A stretch of DNA of 64,000 nucleotides from Lineus longissimus. Lineage: Eukaryota; Nemertea; Pilidiophora; Heteronemertea; Lineidae. Each line of letters starts with the position of its first letter. The first letter of the stretch is position 1. The DNA is taken from NCBI RefSeq assembly GCF_910592395.1, contig NC_088311.1, positions 872,501-936,500 of the forward strand. The letters run 5' to 3'. Both the position numbers and the translations under genes were made by a program. Below the pieces are notes generated by a model that was not told the origin of the DNA, searched no databases, and saw nothing but the letters and a program-made list of their open reading frames with translations. Of this stretch, positions 47,190-61,300 are shown piece by piece.

Positions 47190-50100
47190 CTCGTGAAGAA
47201 AGAACAAAAGAATGTAATGAACAATGGCCTATTTCGAAAAGTAACATTTATTGAGGTTTGACAATAAATATGACATCCATGGCATTTCGCGTCATTACAT
47301 AATTCTATAGCTTGTGATTCATATAAATACTCTCTCTCTCTCAACCAAATATTAAGCACATTGAAATAAATAGTGGAACACTTAAACAACAAATGATTGG
47401 TGAGGCCAGAGACTAATGCTATGTTGGCCGTGTCTTGGCACGAGAGGCCTGTTCTAGTCTAATTGGTGAGGACAGTCGTACCTCTGGCAGTGTGTCAGTA
47501 AACTAGTCGTGGGCAGGGGAAGGAAGAGGCTCAAGCATGCCCTCTCTTGAATGGCTTGGCCCAGGCACTTGAAGCAAATCCAACCAAATAAGGAAGAAAT
47601 GTTACAATCTCCACACACCTCCAGATCTACAATGGGTGCTTCAGCCTCTTCCCGTCTGCTCTAAGGAGAGATATTCAATTTTATGCGGTACAGTCTACAG
47701 AATAAAAACTCTACACTTTAATAATAAAACCTCCACAAACAACATAATAAACAGATCACCTGCACCAGGTTGTCCCGACACCACGTTTCGCGGTCGGGAG
47801 ACAAGAGAACAAGACTTGCCGTCTTTTACAAGGACCTACATCTGTGACCATGAAGACGATTGCACAGTTCCCCAGTCACCATATTGCACTTCCCCAGCAC
47901 TAGTGGTGATCAAGTCATATTACTTCTTATGTAATGATCTTGTGACTGAAAGGACACGTTCACTTTTCAAAGGAAATCGCTAAGAAAAAGCCAGGCTTCA
48001 AATTGATTAATGTACACAATGTATACAAAACAGGCCTGCAATAAATCACTCTCGTTATGAGGTAATGGTTCATATCAAAGCAGTACTATCTTCTAAAATA
48101 CTATTCTGCTATACAGTATTTACATGTACACTTGGGGGAGACTCCAAAATAAAGAGTTCACATATTGATAGTTTAGAATCGGCAGAATATAAAGACTTTC
48201 TTCCATGATTGAAGAATGAAGTAAAGAATTTAACGCTGTGATACAAGACATGTATTGCTCTGTTTGAAAGGCTGTTTTGAAAGCAAGTTGTTGAAAATCG
48301 AATATGTTTACAAAGGACAGTCTGTGATTTGAGAATATGAAGCTCAATCTATGGAGGGAGAGATAGAATACACTTTCTGAACAATAATGGAGACACTGTT
48401 TGATTGCCTGAGATCACAACCAGGCAGATATCTAAACCCCACAATCTGATAGTCCTACATCTGTGATTATACCTTTAATATAATCAATTATTATAAACCT
48501 TAAATCGCCGCAAGTTCATAATCCAACTGACAGAGAAACAAATCTCAATAACATTCGAAAGTTTAATGTCATGGGAACCGGTTCGGTACTGTAACATCTC
48601 TCAGGAGCCGTCACACCAGATAGAGGGCAGTGCCTGTCCTAAAATGAAATGTGCCCGGAATTCGGGCTGCTACCTTCAATGCAGACGTTTCTTGATAGAA
48701 ATTGCAGTACCACCTCGCAGCAAAAATCTCAATCAATATATATTTCGTTCTCAAAATAGCTATCTTTGATGAGCATTTTAGTTTTTGGAATCCGGAATCT
48801 ATCTTCCTTTCTCTGCATGAAGTCTCAAAGAGATAACTAAAGCATCTTAGCAAAGTATTCTTTACCCACACTATTACGTCGAGATTAAGTATGCAGTACT
48901 TTATAAAATCATGAAAAACATCCCAGGACCCCACATGCCATTGCTAATGCCACAAACCACAAACCACATACGTCAACACTCTGTACACTTTATACACAGA
49001 TTGGGTATAAAACTACTTCAAATTGTCAATTCGTTTGAAAAATTCTTCATACAAAATACGTTTTCGTTTAAATGATGGAACAATTTTGTACAAATGATAG
49101 TTTTGTGAAAGACCTGTTAAAGAAATTTAAAGAAAATATTTTATTACAAATGCCATGGTTATCGTAGCTTTCAAATTCAAACATGACTTCTCCACATCCA
49201 GTAAAGGTCATTGTGCACTAGCAGCATCTGTCATAATGTAGCATTTTTGATCACCCATTATCTTTCAACACTGAGGAGTGGCCCTTACACCATAAACACT
49301 TATAAAAGGGGAAGAAATAACAGAGAAGTAAGTCCAGCAATTGTCAACTTTTCTGATGAAAACGACTTCTTTCCCATAGAGGTAAGGTACGAAATTCCAT
49401 TGATATCTGGAAAAAAATGCCTTTTTTCTCGGGCCAAACAACTGCCCCTCAAGCAACCTTGGCCAAGCCCTTTAGCCAAAACCCAGGAAAACAAACTGCC
49501 CACCTTTCATCACCATTATTTCTTCCCCTCTTCCATAATTATCTTACAAAGCCTTAACCATGCTACAGCTAATTACAATACAAGAAAGAATGAGACCTCA
49601 CTCAGTTCTACACCTTTGGTAAGACTTCGAGATCACTGACGCTTGACTAGTTTTCACACTCGAGTGGTATAATAAACACTGAAAGGTACATGCCGTCGAC
49701 CACAAAAGAAAAGGGATGCTACATGCACATAAAGACACTGGTTTACCCATCAAAGACTAAAGACAACTCTTTCAAGGCGACATAATAGAACCTCTGAACG
49801 TCTCCCGTGATCACCACGTTGCACTTAGATTTAAAGCAAGTTTACCATAAAGTCGCTTTTTGCCAACATGTGTTCTTTTGGTGAAAGAAATTGTCTTTAG
49901 TCCTTAAGGGTTAACGTTCTAGCAATTTAAACTGGCGTACCATCACCAGACACCACTATGGAACAAAATATCAACATGAAATATATTTGCCTAACTTTGA
50001 AAATAATAAATTCTGCTGGTTCCCGTCAACAGTGACTCTCAAATACCGTTGAGGATTACTCTACTTGAAATGCCAACTGACACTTGCAGTAGAAAAGGTT

Positions 50101-52215
50101 ACAAATAACATGGAAATATCCAATGTCGGTGACTTTCTCTGACAAAGCCTAACCAAGGTGACTCCTGGAGCAGACAGAGGACATGACAAGCACAAAGTCT
50201 TATACAAAATAAACGTGGAAATGCAAACCAATGTAATCGTTGTTCAAGTTCTGAAAATGAAACCATGAATAGTACAAACCTACATAAACACCATTTCCAA
50301 CTCTATCTCACAGATATAAATGTTATAATACAAATGCATCTATAGGTATTTGCTTGAAAATATCATGTCTTGACTATGTGTGTCCACACAACGCAGATTC
50401 TGAGAATATAAAAAGTTCCCCACGTTTTAGTTATGAAATTAAAGTGCGAATCTGTTTTGGAATGTTCTAGATGATTATTAGGAGGCAAGGCTTCATGGGT
50501 GATGAGCGGGCATTATTGCTGCTATGGAAACGAAATGACATGCACTGTAACAACGGCCAGGAGTCATCAGGACTTTTTACATGTAGTAGTTAATTTATGT
50601 GACTTGTGGTGGCAGCACCTGTCCTGCTTGTACACTCGCCCATCCGGAGATCCGGTTTTTGCTATACTCCTACCTCGTTTGAAATATCGAGAGGCGGAGT
50701 ATATTTAAAACCACTGATTACATCAGTATGTCTTTCACCAGTCTTCTCCATTCACTCATTGCAGAGACTGGTACCTGACGGTTATTCACTCGTCATGATC
50801 TCGATTCAGGGGCGTAAGCACGTGGCTAACCTCGACCCAAGTGAATAACCTGCAATACCAGAGCGCTCGGTATGACAGTCCATCCACTGTATGCACTGAA
50901 AATGTATGGCTCGCCTCGGTTAAATCAACGAAGCTTCCTCGACCCTCCGCTGCGCGGCGGATAGGGTCGAGGTTACCTGGTTGAGACGGCTGAAGACTTG
51001 ACAGTCATTTCAGAGGCTTATTCAGACTAGATCACTGTTATCGGCTACCGGTACACCACCCAACCATATTTAGGCTGTATTGTCATTCATTATCTTCAAG
51101 AAGAGGATCTTGGTGTGTCTTGTGAAGACACATTCTTCGACTCTTAAAAGACTAGAAGTAAAGACTGCACCCAAGCTCAGTTGACTTTGAAGGCAAGAAA
51201 ACGTAAAAATAACGATTTGGCGAAATATTAATTTATCTGTTAGCACCATTCCAGCTGACGAGAATTTCTGTTTTGAACACCGTGAATTTCTTTGTTAAAC
51301 ACAAGTACCATAACAGATTTGTTGTATTATTTCTGTTATGAGTAGAGCTAAGGGTTTGGCTGTGTCTTTTGTGAAGCACTTTTCAAATGGCTAATAACCA
51401 GTCACGAACAGCAGATCTAAAAGTTACGGAAATGAGGGTAGCTTGGGTTAACCTGAATAAAGGCCCTATACATGGGTCATATGTTAGGTATGTCTTGGTC
51501 TTGGCAAGAAGCTGAATCATGGAAGATTGCAAAGGGAAATCCCATCAAGATCCGTTTCGACTGTACTCCTAACTCGGTCAGGAGCTCTTTCTTCCATCCA
51601 AATGACAGCAATTCCTGCAATGGCGAATGTCTGTGATAAATCAAGTCTATTCCCGGCATACATCCAAGCTGTAGTCTTTATCTTCATCTGGTGCTCCGTG
51701 AGACACTTCCAAAAATAACTGAGAGTTAAACGAGCATTAATCCAAGCAGAGTTGCTTCCTTTATGGTCGTTTTTATCCACACTTAAACAAATAAACACCA
51801 CAATAATCCACGTGTGCTGTGCATGTCATGGCTGCGGTAACAATATCTTCACCATGAGATTAAACTGTGACACATTTAGTCCTGTCTCAGTCCCTGACAT
51901 CCAAAAATACAAGTGCAAAGGAGCATAAACTGTAGGGTTGAAATGGGCTAACTGGGATCGCTCTCCCTCTGGGCAAGGTCTCTCTCCAGAATACAAAGTC
52001 CTTGTGTTGATAGGAGGGACACATGAGACAAGGACATAGTCACAACAGGTGCACTCGGGTATGTTGAAACTGATCTCAAGAGCTGCCCTCGCCACCAAGT
52101 CCAGGCCCCTTCCACCAGGAATCCAAGTCCGTGCGCTATAACAGCAGGGCTCACATGCGACACGTCATATTTGCATTAGGCTGTGATTGGTCAGTTATAA
52201 TTCTCATGATTCTGG
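47190..52215 (-). other. probable long 3' UTR of the NOL4-family gene
   Basis: Five kb downstream of the NOL4 stop are AT-rich, free of recognisable coding sequence and largely free of repeats, as expected of a long 3' UTR. Minus-strand poly(A) signals (TTTATT on the plus strand) lie at 49140-49145 and 47247-47252; the latter would give a ~4.97-kb UTR. A strong inverted-repeat cluster at 50768-50972 would fold in the transcript. UTR status is inference. Confidence 0.45.
50768..50972. repeat. nested inverted repeats able to form stable hairpins
   Basis: GGTTATTCACT (to 50790) pairs perfectly with AGTGAATAACC (50840-50850), within a longer imperfect pairing of 50768-50790 with 50840-50861. AACCTCGACCC at about 50828 is the inverse of GGGTCGAGGTT at about 50964. 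CCTCGACCCT (50937-50946) pairs perfectly with AGGGTCGAGG (50963-50972) around a GC-rich loop. It may be a small foldback transposon or an RNA structural element. Confidence 0.65.
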
Positions 52216-52382
52216 TCAGTTATTCTGAAGAAGTAATTGCTCGAGTTCGTCAGCTGATCGATAAAGGAACGCAGCAGACTCCCTGTAACCAGCTATCAGC
52301 TGTTTGATTGTGGCTACTTCGGTCGGGTTTAGTTGATTTTTGGAACTCTTGGTCTGTCCTTTGAGGCTAAGATCTGTAGGAC
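52216..52382 (-). CDS. NOL4: NOL4 last coding exon
   Basis: Acceptor TTTGCGGTAG; stop TGA at 52216-52218. It encodes residues 398-452 (short numbering). GPTDLSLK spans the junction and contains a PxDLS-type motif. [19 protein letters not shown] and the [13 protein letters not shown] end are nearly the same as in vertebrate NOL4. Confidence 0.93.
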
Positions 52383-55300
52383 CTACCGCAAAGAGAAAGA
52401 GAAGAAGAAATGCCGGCACTTTAGAGGGGTGACTAGGAGAGGAGACATGGAAAGCAGTGACTGGAGACATGCAAACTACTGTCAAATCTATCAGGAGCCA
52501 GCACGACCTAACAATGGCAGCACCTGTCTCAGTGAAATACATATGGAACTAGTGCTGCTATTACAGGTGACGGTGGCTGCTGACAGACTTTTCGCGGTCA
52601 TCTACGAGTATTTTACTACTAGCCTAATGTTCAGGTCGATTAGAAAACTTGATTCCATATGGGTGGCACCAATTGCCAATAGATACGGTACTACTTGGAA
52701 GATGTCCCTGAAGTTGCATCTGGCTATAGGCTGGTGTAATTAGCATGTTCTAACAAGGAGGTAGGATATAAGAGTGTTGTGCAAAAAATAAAGAAATGTC
52801 TTGAAAAAATGAGAACAAAAAGGGTATGTTCACGGAAATTCCATCCACCAAATATGCTATAGAAAAGTGTTTGTCTTCGTTCTGACCATTATTTGACTTC
52901 CAAGTAATTGTCTTAGTTAATATAAACATGATATATCCAGCAATTGTATTTCCCGAACGATGTCGTTCTGACAAATCTCTGAAGTTTCTTCTTTTGTTTC
53001 AAACAAGGCTAATTCAATATGGACTACTTGGCTTACCGTTCTGTACGTGTGACGATATCTGAGATGGTTGCACGACAGCTGGAGGATGGTGATGCGCCGG
53101 GTGCTGGTAGCCAGCAAACCCAGGTCTGAACAAGCCATTCCCATTGGTAAAGAAGGGCTGCGGGAGTTCATGTGGCGGCCGGAATGCCGTGGGCGGAGCG
53201 TGGGCACGAACGAAGTCTGCGGTTGAGATGGCCGGTCTCTCTATTGGCGCTGGTTGTGGCGTAGATGATTGTGAATGAGGGCTTGGACTGGGTTGAGGAG
53301 CTGCCTGGGGCGTGGAGGTCTGGTGTGATGATGCCGAGGATGATGATGAGTTGTTGGTTGTCGGGGGAGGCATGGCGTTTGTCTGGAAAGATAAATGCTG
53401 AAATTAGAATAAGGCAAACTAAAGAAAAATATCTAGACATACAACAAAACCTAACCAAAAATGCTAAATAGAATTCAAGTAAAACAAAAATCTGAAGTGG
53501 AACATGTTGGAAGAAAGAGGTAATCCAAATGGGCGGATAGGTTTAAAACCAACAATTGACCTTGATTAACTATATAGACGAAGACTGGATTGTGATTACC
53601 ACTCGCTTCTCTCGGAGTCAGAAATATGAATGAGACAATGATCCCCCAAATCGCTTCCAAAAGTTGGGTAAAGATGACGTACATGTACTTGACGTGTTAA
53701 TTGATGATCGGGACCAAAGCGGATTATATATTACATGATATAGGAGCGTCAAGTGTGTTTACCAAAAGTATTCAAACAGGGACGATTTTAGGCTTGGTTA
53801 CCACGGAAACATCCAAACAAACTGCCCTCAAGCAAAGTAGGCCTACGAGGTGTAAAAGGGAGAGTAAGGAATGGGCTAAGAGAACGCCCTGGCTAACGAC
53901 CCAGGGGCGGTCATCTCATTCAAGTATCTTGACTTTCTGAACTTCCAAATTCTTTGTCTTGTTATTCTTGGTAACAGGCGTTGACTTACTGCATTTGGTT
54001 CTAGTCCCATTCTCATGCGCTTGGCGTTCTGACTCTCATTGTCGCAAGCCTGGGCGAGAAGGCCTTCTGCTGCTGCGGACGTCAGGTGAGGTGGTGTGGG
54101 CCGTAACTGCAACAAACAGGGACACACATGAAGTAACACCTCGAGTAGAATATGACAGTTCAGACATCTCTTTCAGGGGGGCATTTTGACCAAGAAAACA
54201 CAGTTAAAACTATTTTCCCTGTAAGGAAATGAACAATACCCTTTCCCCTTTAAGGATCTGTTATGGATAGCTTGTGTTGAAAGGTACAAAAACTGGCCAA
54301 CTTTTCAAGATTATTTCAAATTTCTTTTCCCACCTTCGTATAGGTATACTTGGTACTATTTTCATGGTAGGATTATTACCAAGGGTTAACAGTAACATCA
54401 CATAATCAACTCCAGCAAACACACAGGGACAATTAATATCAGTTACCGAATCACAAACCGACATACTTTCTTTCAGAACTTACAGGACAATAAAATATCG
54501 AGCAATATAGATGGACATGTACACTGATGACATGGACCCACCAAGGACTGATTGCGGACCACAGAATAAAACAAAACAAATGACCCTAAATGTCAACAGT
54601 GGCGAATCCCACTTTCAGATGTCATGAACCCACTAGTTCAGCAGTCTTCACCAGTTCTTCAGTCCTTAGTGGCTCAACATATACAATCACCTTCGAGAGG
54701 GAATCTGCCGCAGACAATCTGATTGATTATCAGTGAAAATATTGTAGAACAAAACTGTGGAGAGATAATGACCACAAACGGCCAAATAAAACAATATAGA
54801 ATTGGCCATTAATATTGCACGTTATTGGAAGTACGAGATGTATCGGAAAATGTGTCCTCCTTTAAAAGGAGTGGCGCCACGGTGTCCTCACTGGTACTTC
54901 AAGGAGGGCACATTCTCCCACCCACTTGACCTTTAATACTTTAAAGCTACCACCACCCACCACCGAGAAAGTATGACATTTTCACTGAAATAAATCGAAG
55001 ATGTTCAGCAGAAAGCCCCTTTACAGATAACATAGCATAGATAGCAGACAAGAATCACTTGTTTGACGCAGCGTTGGGCCTGTTGTAAAGGTTTTAAAGC
55101 TAACCTTCTTCTGATTAGTATTCCAAGTAGAGTTGCCAGATTCTTGTAGGCCTACCAATACCATCATTTTTTTCTATAAAACAAAAAAGTGTAAAAAAAT
55201 GATGGGATGTTGTAGACCCCAACTTGTTGTTGATTGCATGAAAGAAGCTGTGGTAGCCGAGGTCAAGTTTGAATCAAGGCGCACTTTTGTCTTTTCCCTT

Positions 55301-58300
55301 TCGTCTCTGTCTTGTCAATCATCAATGCTATATGAACATTAGGCCTAAATAAGAGCTTGCACAAGATGAAGCAAGTGTAACATGGCCAATAGTCATATGA
55401 CTCTTGCTTGTCACCTTGTATTTACTCTTAGGACAAGCAGGAATTCATAAAGACCACGTTCCAAGTCCATGATTCAAAACCCTGTCAATCTAGGAACGGC
55501 GACTGGCTGACATTATTTTGTATCAACAAGTACGTGTCTTTGTTCATTCTTGATACAAGTAACCTTTGGTCATTGATTTTGATGAAAAATGTGTCTCCCT
55601 GCTCGCCGAGATATGATTAAGTTCAGCCGGCCGGCACCAGATAGCACTACTGTTCGATGAAGCCCTCATCAACGCCGGATACAATAGCATCACGAATTTG
55701 CCCTTCCCCTTCTTTATGTAATCTTCAAACTTTCAAGGCATATAAGGGTAAAGACAAATGGCAGTACATGTAAAAGCAAAAACAGACAAACAATCCTCCT
55801 GCAACCAAAATGGTAAAGGTAATAAATTGGAATATTTTAGAAACTGTTGAAATGAAAACCAACCTGGTCCCAGCCATTTTGGTCCTTTGATCTCCTCAGT
55901 CTCCTGCAGGATTTCAGATATGTTCGAATACGTTTCCTTGACCGTTCTTGGAACTCGGGGAACTGGCGATGACACGCTTCCAGAATGGCTTGGATTTTGT
56001 CTTTTGGTTGTTTAGAGATTGGCACGACTCGGTCCAGGTTTTCATCGACGAATAATCGTACGAACATCTGAAGTGAAAGGGAAGCACTCCAACATTATTG
56101 CATGTCAAAACGTGTTCCACCTCATGTAATGGCAAGCCCAAGGTAAAAGTACAGATCAGCAAGAAGAGTTCATTGCAGTCTGGCTCCTATTGTTTTTTTT
56201 AAAACGGCTTGGATTAAACTGTAAGCATCCCCAGGGGGCAGTAACTCTTACACCACCACTGAGCCACACCCCGGCCACCCAGACCTGCAACGCAGCTTAC
56301 TGCCATCAAACATCGTGATAAGTCAAGCCATCTCATTGCCACATGACAGACACCATTTGTTGCTCTTTGTCCCAATTAGTAACTGACATAGGAAAATTTA
56401 CATTAAATTCCTCGATATTGCTTTATAATTGACTACTGACTTATGTAGAAACTTAATTTTGTAAGTAAATATCTGCCACGTATACTCTAATGTGATTTTA
56501 ATTTCCGGATTCACAACCAAACCAGCGTGCATCATGAGGACATGTCACATAATGCTCCGCTAACCCCACCAGCTCGGGCATGTCGGCTTCAATACACTCG
56601 CATTCAAAAAGAAATTAAAAAAACTCCAAGTCACAGATGTTTAATATTGCCATCATATCATAACTATGGTAATGGGCGCACTCATAAAAGAAAACTGCAC
56701 CTATAGCATTAGTATATTAGATGGGATGCCATGCTTTTTGCTATCGAAAATGAGACGTAATGCTTTTTTCCGCAAAGTGATACAGTCTTATAACGGGCAT
56801 TGTCGTGACTAGAATGGCTTTTCCAATTATCGTATTTCTTATATTTCTAGTATCATTAGTTGCATTGTAACAATAACAATGCCAATGGCGCTGTCAGTTG
56901 TGTTATTAGTGCAAGTTAAATCCTTAAAAATGGTTTTTTTAGTCGGTTAGGTTTTATCTTCCTCATTTGCGACAATAATTTTCAACAGTGGCGCACATAC
57001 AAAGTAATCATGTATTGTATCTGAGTGTATTGTAGGCGTCATGTTTTGTTGCAATATTTGATATCATACAGTGTTTGTAATAATACAATTAAGTTAATTT
57101 GATGTCAGACTTCACCACATTCCCATGCACTGGCTCCACTACTTACATTAAACGCTTTAAGTCTCTCCGGGTCATAGTCTTTCGATGGCATCTTGTCATC
57201 ATCATCATCATCATTATCGTCATCATCATCTTTACAACCATCATCTAACAGACCACTCTCACTTGCCCGCGTTGAACTCTGAAAAGCAAATGGCCATAAA
57301 TTTGAAGTGCATGTTCAAGTGTTGGTTTGCTGCAGACGTGTTGCGATGGTAATGATTTACACTGTATGTCGATAAGGATGACCTGTAAGAAAATACATTT
57401 AGCTCCAAGAAATGTCTTGGGCCGAATCAATTCACCAATCAATAGTGCTTGGCGATACTGCTAAATGCCTGTACCTGTGAACATATATGATTGTATTATG
57501 AAGACAATTTAAGAGCAAATGTTTGGTTGGACATTTTGGCGGTTATTGACAAGCAAACCTTGATGACCTCCAAGTCAAACATAATATTCATACGGCAAAC
57601 CTTAGAGTAACCAGACTAAGGGCAAACACATCCCCCTTTGTGTTCTGAGGAGAGCAGTATGTGATTTAGATACCGAGTTTGGTGTGAACCAAGTTTATGC
57701 TGAGGGAACACATAACAGTAAACCTTCCTGGCCATCAAAGCATTGTCGTTAAGCTTCACGAGGTGGAGAAAATCAGAGCTTCCAGTCGCCATAAAGCTGA
57801 TGGCATTCGTAAGGTTAGCGCATTAGTTTACCAATGATCGCCCAGCTCTAAACATTGGTCAGTATCTCCCTCCGACCAGCGCTGCTCCTCAATGACATTT
57901 TGCCATGTGTGTGGAGCTATCCCTCGTAAACTTATTAAACGCCTTAATATCATTACCCTCAAGGATCGTAAATTAGTTTCCAATTAATCGACGAAGGAAT
58001 TATCCAAATCGGTCCTCCAGAGAAGCGTTCATATCTGTAAGTGCGTCAGTGATACTCTCATGAAGATGATCATGAGGACAATTAAACAGAGAGGGCGGAA
58101 GCAGTGGGGTGGGGAATACAACTCACCTCACTGCTCAATGGTGATCACATTGCAAAGAGAATACACATCGTTTATTGCACTAGCTTCAGTTCTTGAGCTG
58201 TGTCATTTTTGGTAATTGACTGATACCAACAAGTCGGATTATTTCATCATTTAGGTGGGATTTGCAAATGCTAATCAATCCTGTTCACGGAATAAGGACA

Positions 58301-61300
58301 TCGATCATCAAACACCGAATCATCGACCATAAAGTCGCTTGCTAATATGTATTGCCGTCAACATTCCTGTTGAAGCTGACATGCATGCATAAAAACACTA
58401 ACGGCCAAGTTAGAAAACACAAACGCCCGACCACCAAACGACCAACTGCACTTGAAAAATGATAGACACCCAGCGACTCGTCTCACTTGACTGCACAAAC
58501 CACAAGTTCATTGACGAGACAGGTCACAGAGACACTCTCGTGTAACGAAAAAATGAAAAATATTCCTCGAGCGGGTTCGAACTCGAAACCCTTGCCACTT
58601 AATCCTTGCCGTCTTACCCACTACGCCATGAAGTCGTTGTTGTGAATGAACCTATTTTTCAGTTTTTGATTTTACGTACAAGCTTGACAGAATGGCGTCT
58701 TTTGAGCCATCTGTACCATTTTCAGTTTTAAAATGGCCTTAAAAATATGCCCTTTTACAGTATTGGTAAAGTGAATTCATAAGATACATAATCAGGAGAT
58801 GAACATGACACCCTGTTATGATTATAGGAGCACGCAGCTATTTTTCGAGTTTTAAAGATGCAAAACAATTTCCCGCTTTGCTAGTATTAAAACCATGCGT
58901 GCATTGACGAACTGTCTGATCAATTAGCAATGGTCGCGCAGCATATGGTAAGACATATGACCTGCTGCTCATACCATACTTTTGGTGGATACGGTAGCGC
59001 CACTGCGGCCTCCTGGTAGTCTATCAAATCTGAGGGCGTTTGAAACATGGCTGACGGGCGTCAGTGTTTTCTAACTTGGCCGTTAGGGTTTTTATGCATG
59101 CATGTATGTCAGCTTTAAGCGGACCTGCAGCTGTCGAAACTGATTTCACTTTCAGATCGCCTCATCTTTTTAATTTCTATTCAAATTGATGGGCGGGGGT
59201 CACAAGGAAATTGCCCCTTATTAGATAATTCGATGTTGGCCGGCGAATATAACCAAATTACCAAATCAGCGGTAAGAGGGAAGAAACCCTGAGGGTTACT
59301 GATAGAAAAACCCAAGCATCCTGCAGAATCATCAATAGGCCTTGTTTTATAATTACCAGCACGATATCGGGTTCCAAAAGGACATTGCGCCCAAGGCTCA
59401 TAATCCCTATGACACCACAGTGGTGTCAGAGGCAATATCTGTGCCAAGAACAGCTTGATATCGCGTGTTTGACTTGCCATAGGCCTTTGTCTCCAAATGG
59501 ACAAAGGCAGTTGGCAGTTTGGTGGGTTTGATTAGTCAGATTATCACAGGGTGACTGTGGCGCGGTTCCTGAAACCGTCGCTAAGGGAGACCGGGCTCAA
59601 GCCATCGGGCGATTGAGACTGCTCATTCAGACAATGGCGACTTCACCAATAAAGATTGGTATTTAAATGATAATGGATGTCGTAGAGGGCAGGGAGATGG
59701 CTGATATTTTTTCGGAGTTGTGATAACTTCCGTACGGGATTCTGAAAGCAGCATGCGATTAAACAAGAGAATTGTCACGTAGCTATAGATATTAGATTGG
59801 GAGTGGGGTTTCGATAACAGACCAGTTAGCCTATCCGTTCAGTCCAATGAACAACGTACCAGCAGCGATATGGTATATCATCAGATAACTGCTTGGCTCT
59901 GAGGCCTCTGGTTAAAAGACGCAATTTCAATCTTCATTGCCTAGATATTTAATATGCAACTGACTATGTTGATGATAGTTTCTCCTATGTTTCATTCCGG
60001 TGACGATTCAATACTGACTGGTCATGGTATGAACCAGTGTTGGTAGTAATCTTGTGGACCTACCTCGACACTAAGCTCATCACTGGAGCGCCTCTTCCTC
60101 TCTGGATGACCGCGGCTCTCTTGACCTTTCTCAAGGGCAGCGTTGCCATTCTGATCAACAAACGAACCATCTGCTTCCTGGCCACCTTTAGCAGACGACA
60201 GGTTCACTGGCGAACTGATCCGACTGTTCTCCGCTGATGTGGTGTCTGGAAGGAGAAAAGTAAAGGATGCTAAGAAATGATGACTTTTTTTGAAGTATTT
60301 TCAGAAATATTCTAATCCCGATGGATATATATATATATATGGAAATATGGAAATATTGATATGGGAACATTTAAAATGTTACACGATGCACATCCGGGGT
60401 TGCATTCATCAAAGCCAAACGCAGCAGTTTTGGATGGAAACAAAATAATTATAACTGTACCTATTTCACACCAGTAACATTTAAAAAAAACATATTCGAG
60501 AATATTCGTACATGTATATTAAACATTTGAAACAATAGACTGGTGAAGTTAAAAGAAATGTCATAATCAATCTGCATTGCCCACTATAATTATCAACAAA
60601 AGTGACAAATATTCTTATATTTATCAACCAGCATAACTTTGAAATATTAGTGATTTAAAATCTAAATACAGTTTCAGCTAATTTTGAGATCGCAGGAGGA
60701 ACAAAGCCTTTGTAACAACACTCTATTTGGTCAAAACAATATGAATATCAATCGTTTTATGTTTTTATCCACCAGCCAGGGTTTGGCCGGTTTGGTACTA
60801 ACGTGTGGAGAACAAAGGTTCAGCTGTTTCGATCGATTCGTTTTGATAGATTGGATTTGTGGGTGTGATGAGTAATTATCTGTGGTATTTATGACAAGTC
60901 ACTCACAACACTCGTTTTCTATGGTTAATCAAACATTAAGATATGTTGAGTCAAATGTCATCTTTCCAAACATGTGCCACAGGTGGGACCAGGAAGATAA
61001 GGACTCGTATCTGGTGAGACAACTAGAGGTCTGGCAGCCTACAGGGCCCGCTGCTTAGGGAAATTTGCACTCGTTTTCTTTGGAATCAATAAAAACCGCA
61101 TGTTGAATTCGTGAACGGGTCCAAACGGGTGGTACCCCCAGCTAAACCAGGGAGACATGATCATGATGGGGGTACTAAAAGCCTGTGGGCCTGGGTGGCT
61201 CGCCTGCGAGCAAAATGTACAGGTCTGCATGGACAACTATCTTTCCGTTTCTCTCGCAACCAAAGACAGAATACAGTGTACGCATTGAAAACCTGATTGC

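Larger units (their letters stand above)
57279..60063 (-). other. NOL4 intron carrying an inverted-repeat element
   Basis: 2.79 kb. It contains the 743-bp inverted-repeat element at 58373-59115. The remainder has no recognised feature. Confidence 0.8.

Noticed and set aside
53265-53471. Plus-strand 68-codon frame
   Set aside because: Antisense shadow of the proline-rich NOL4 exon and adjoining intron.
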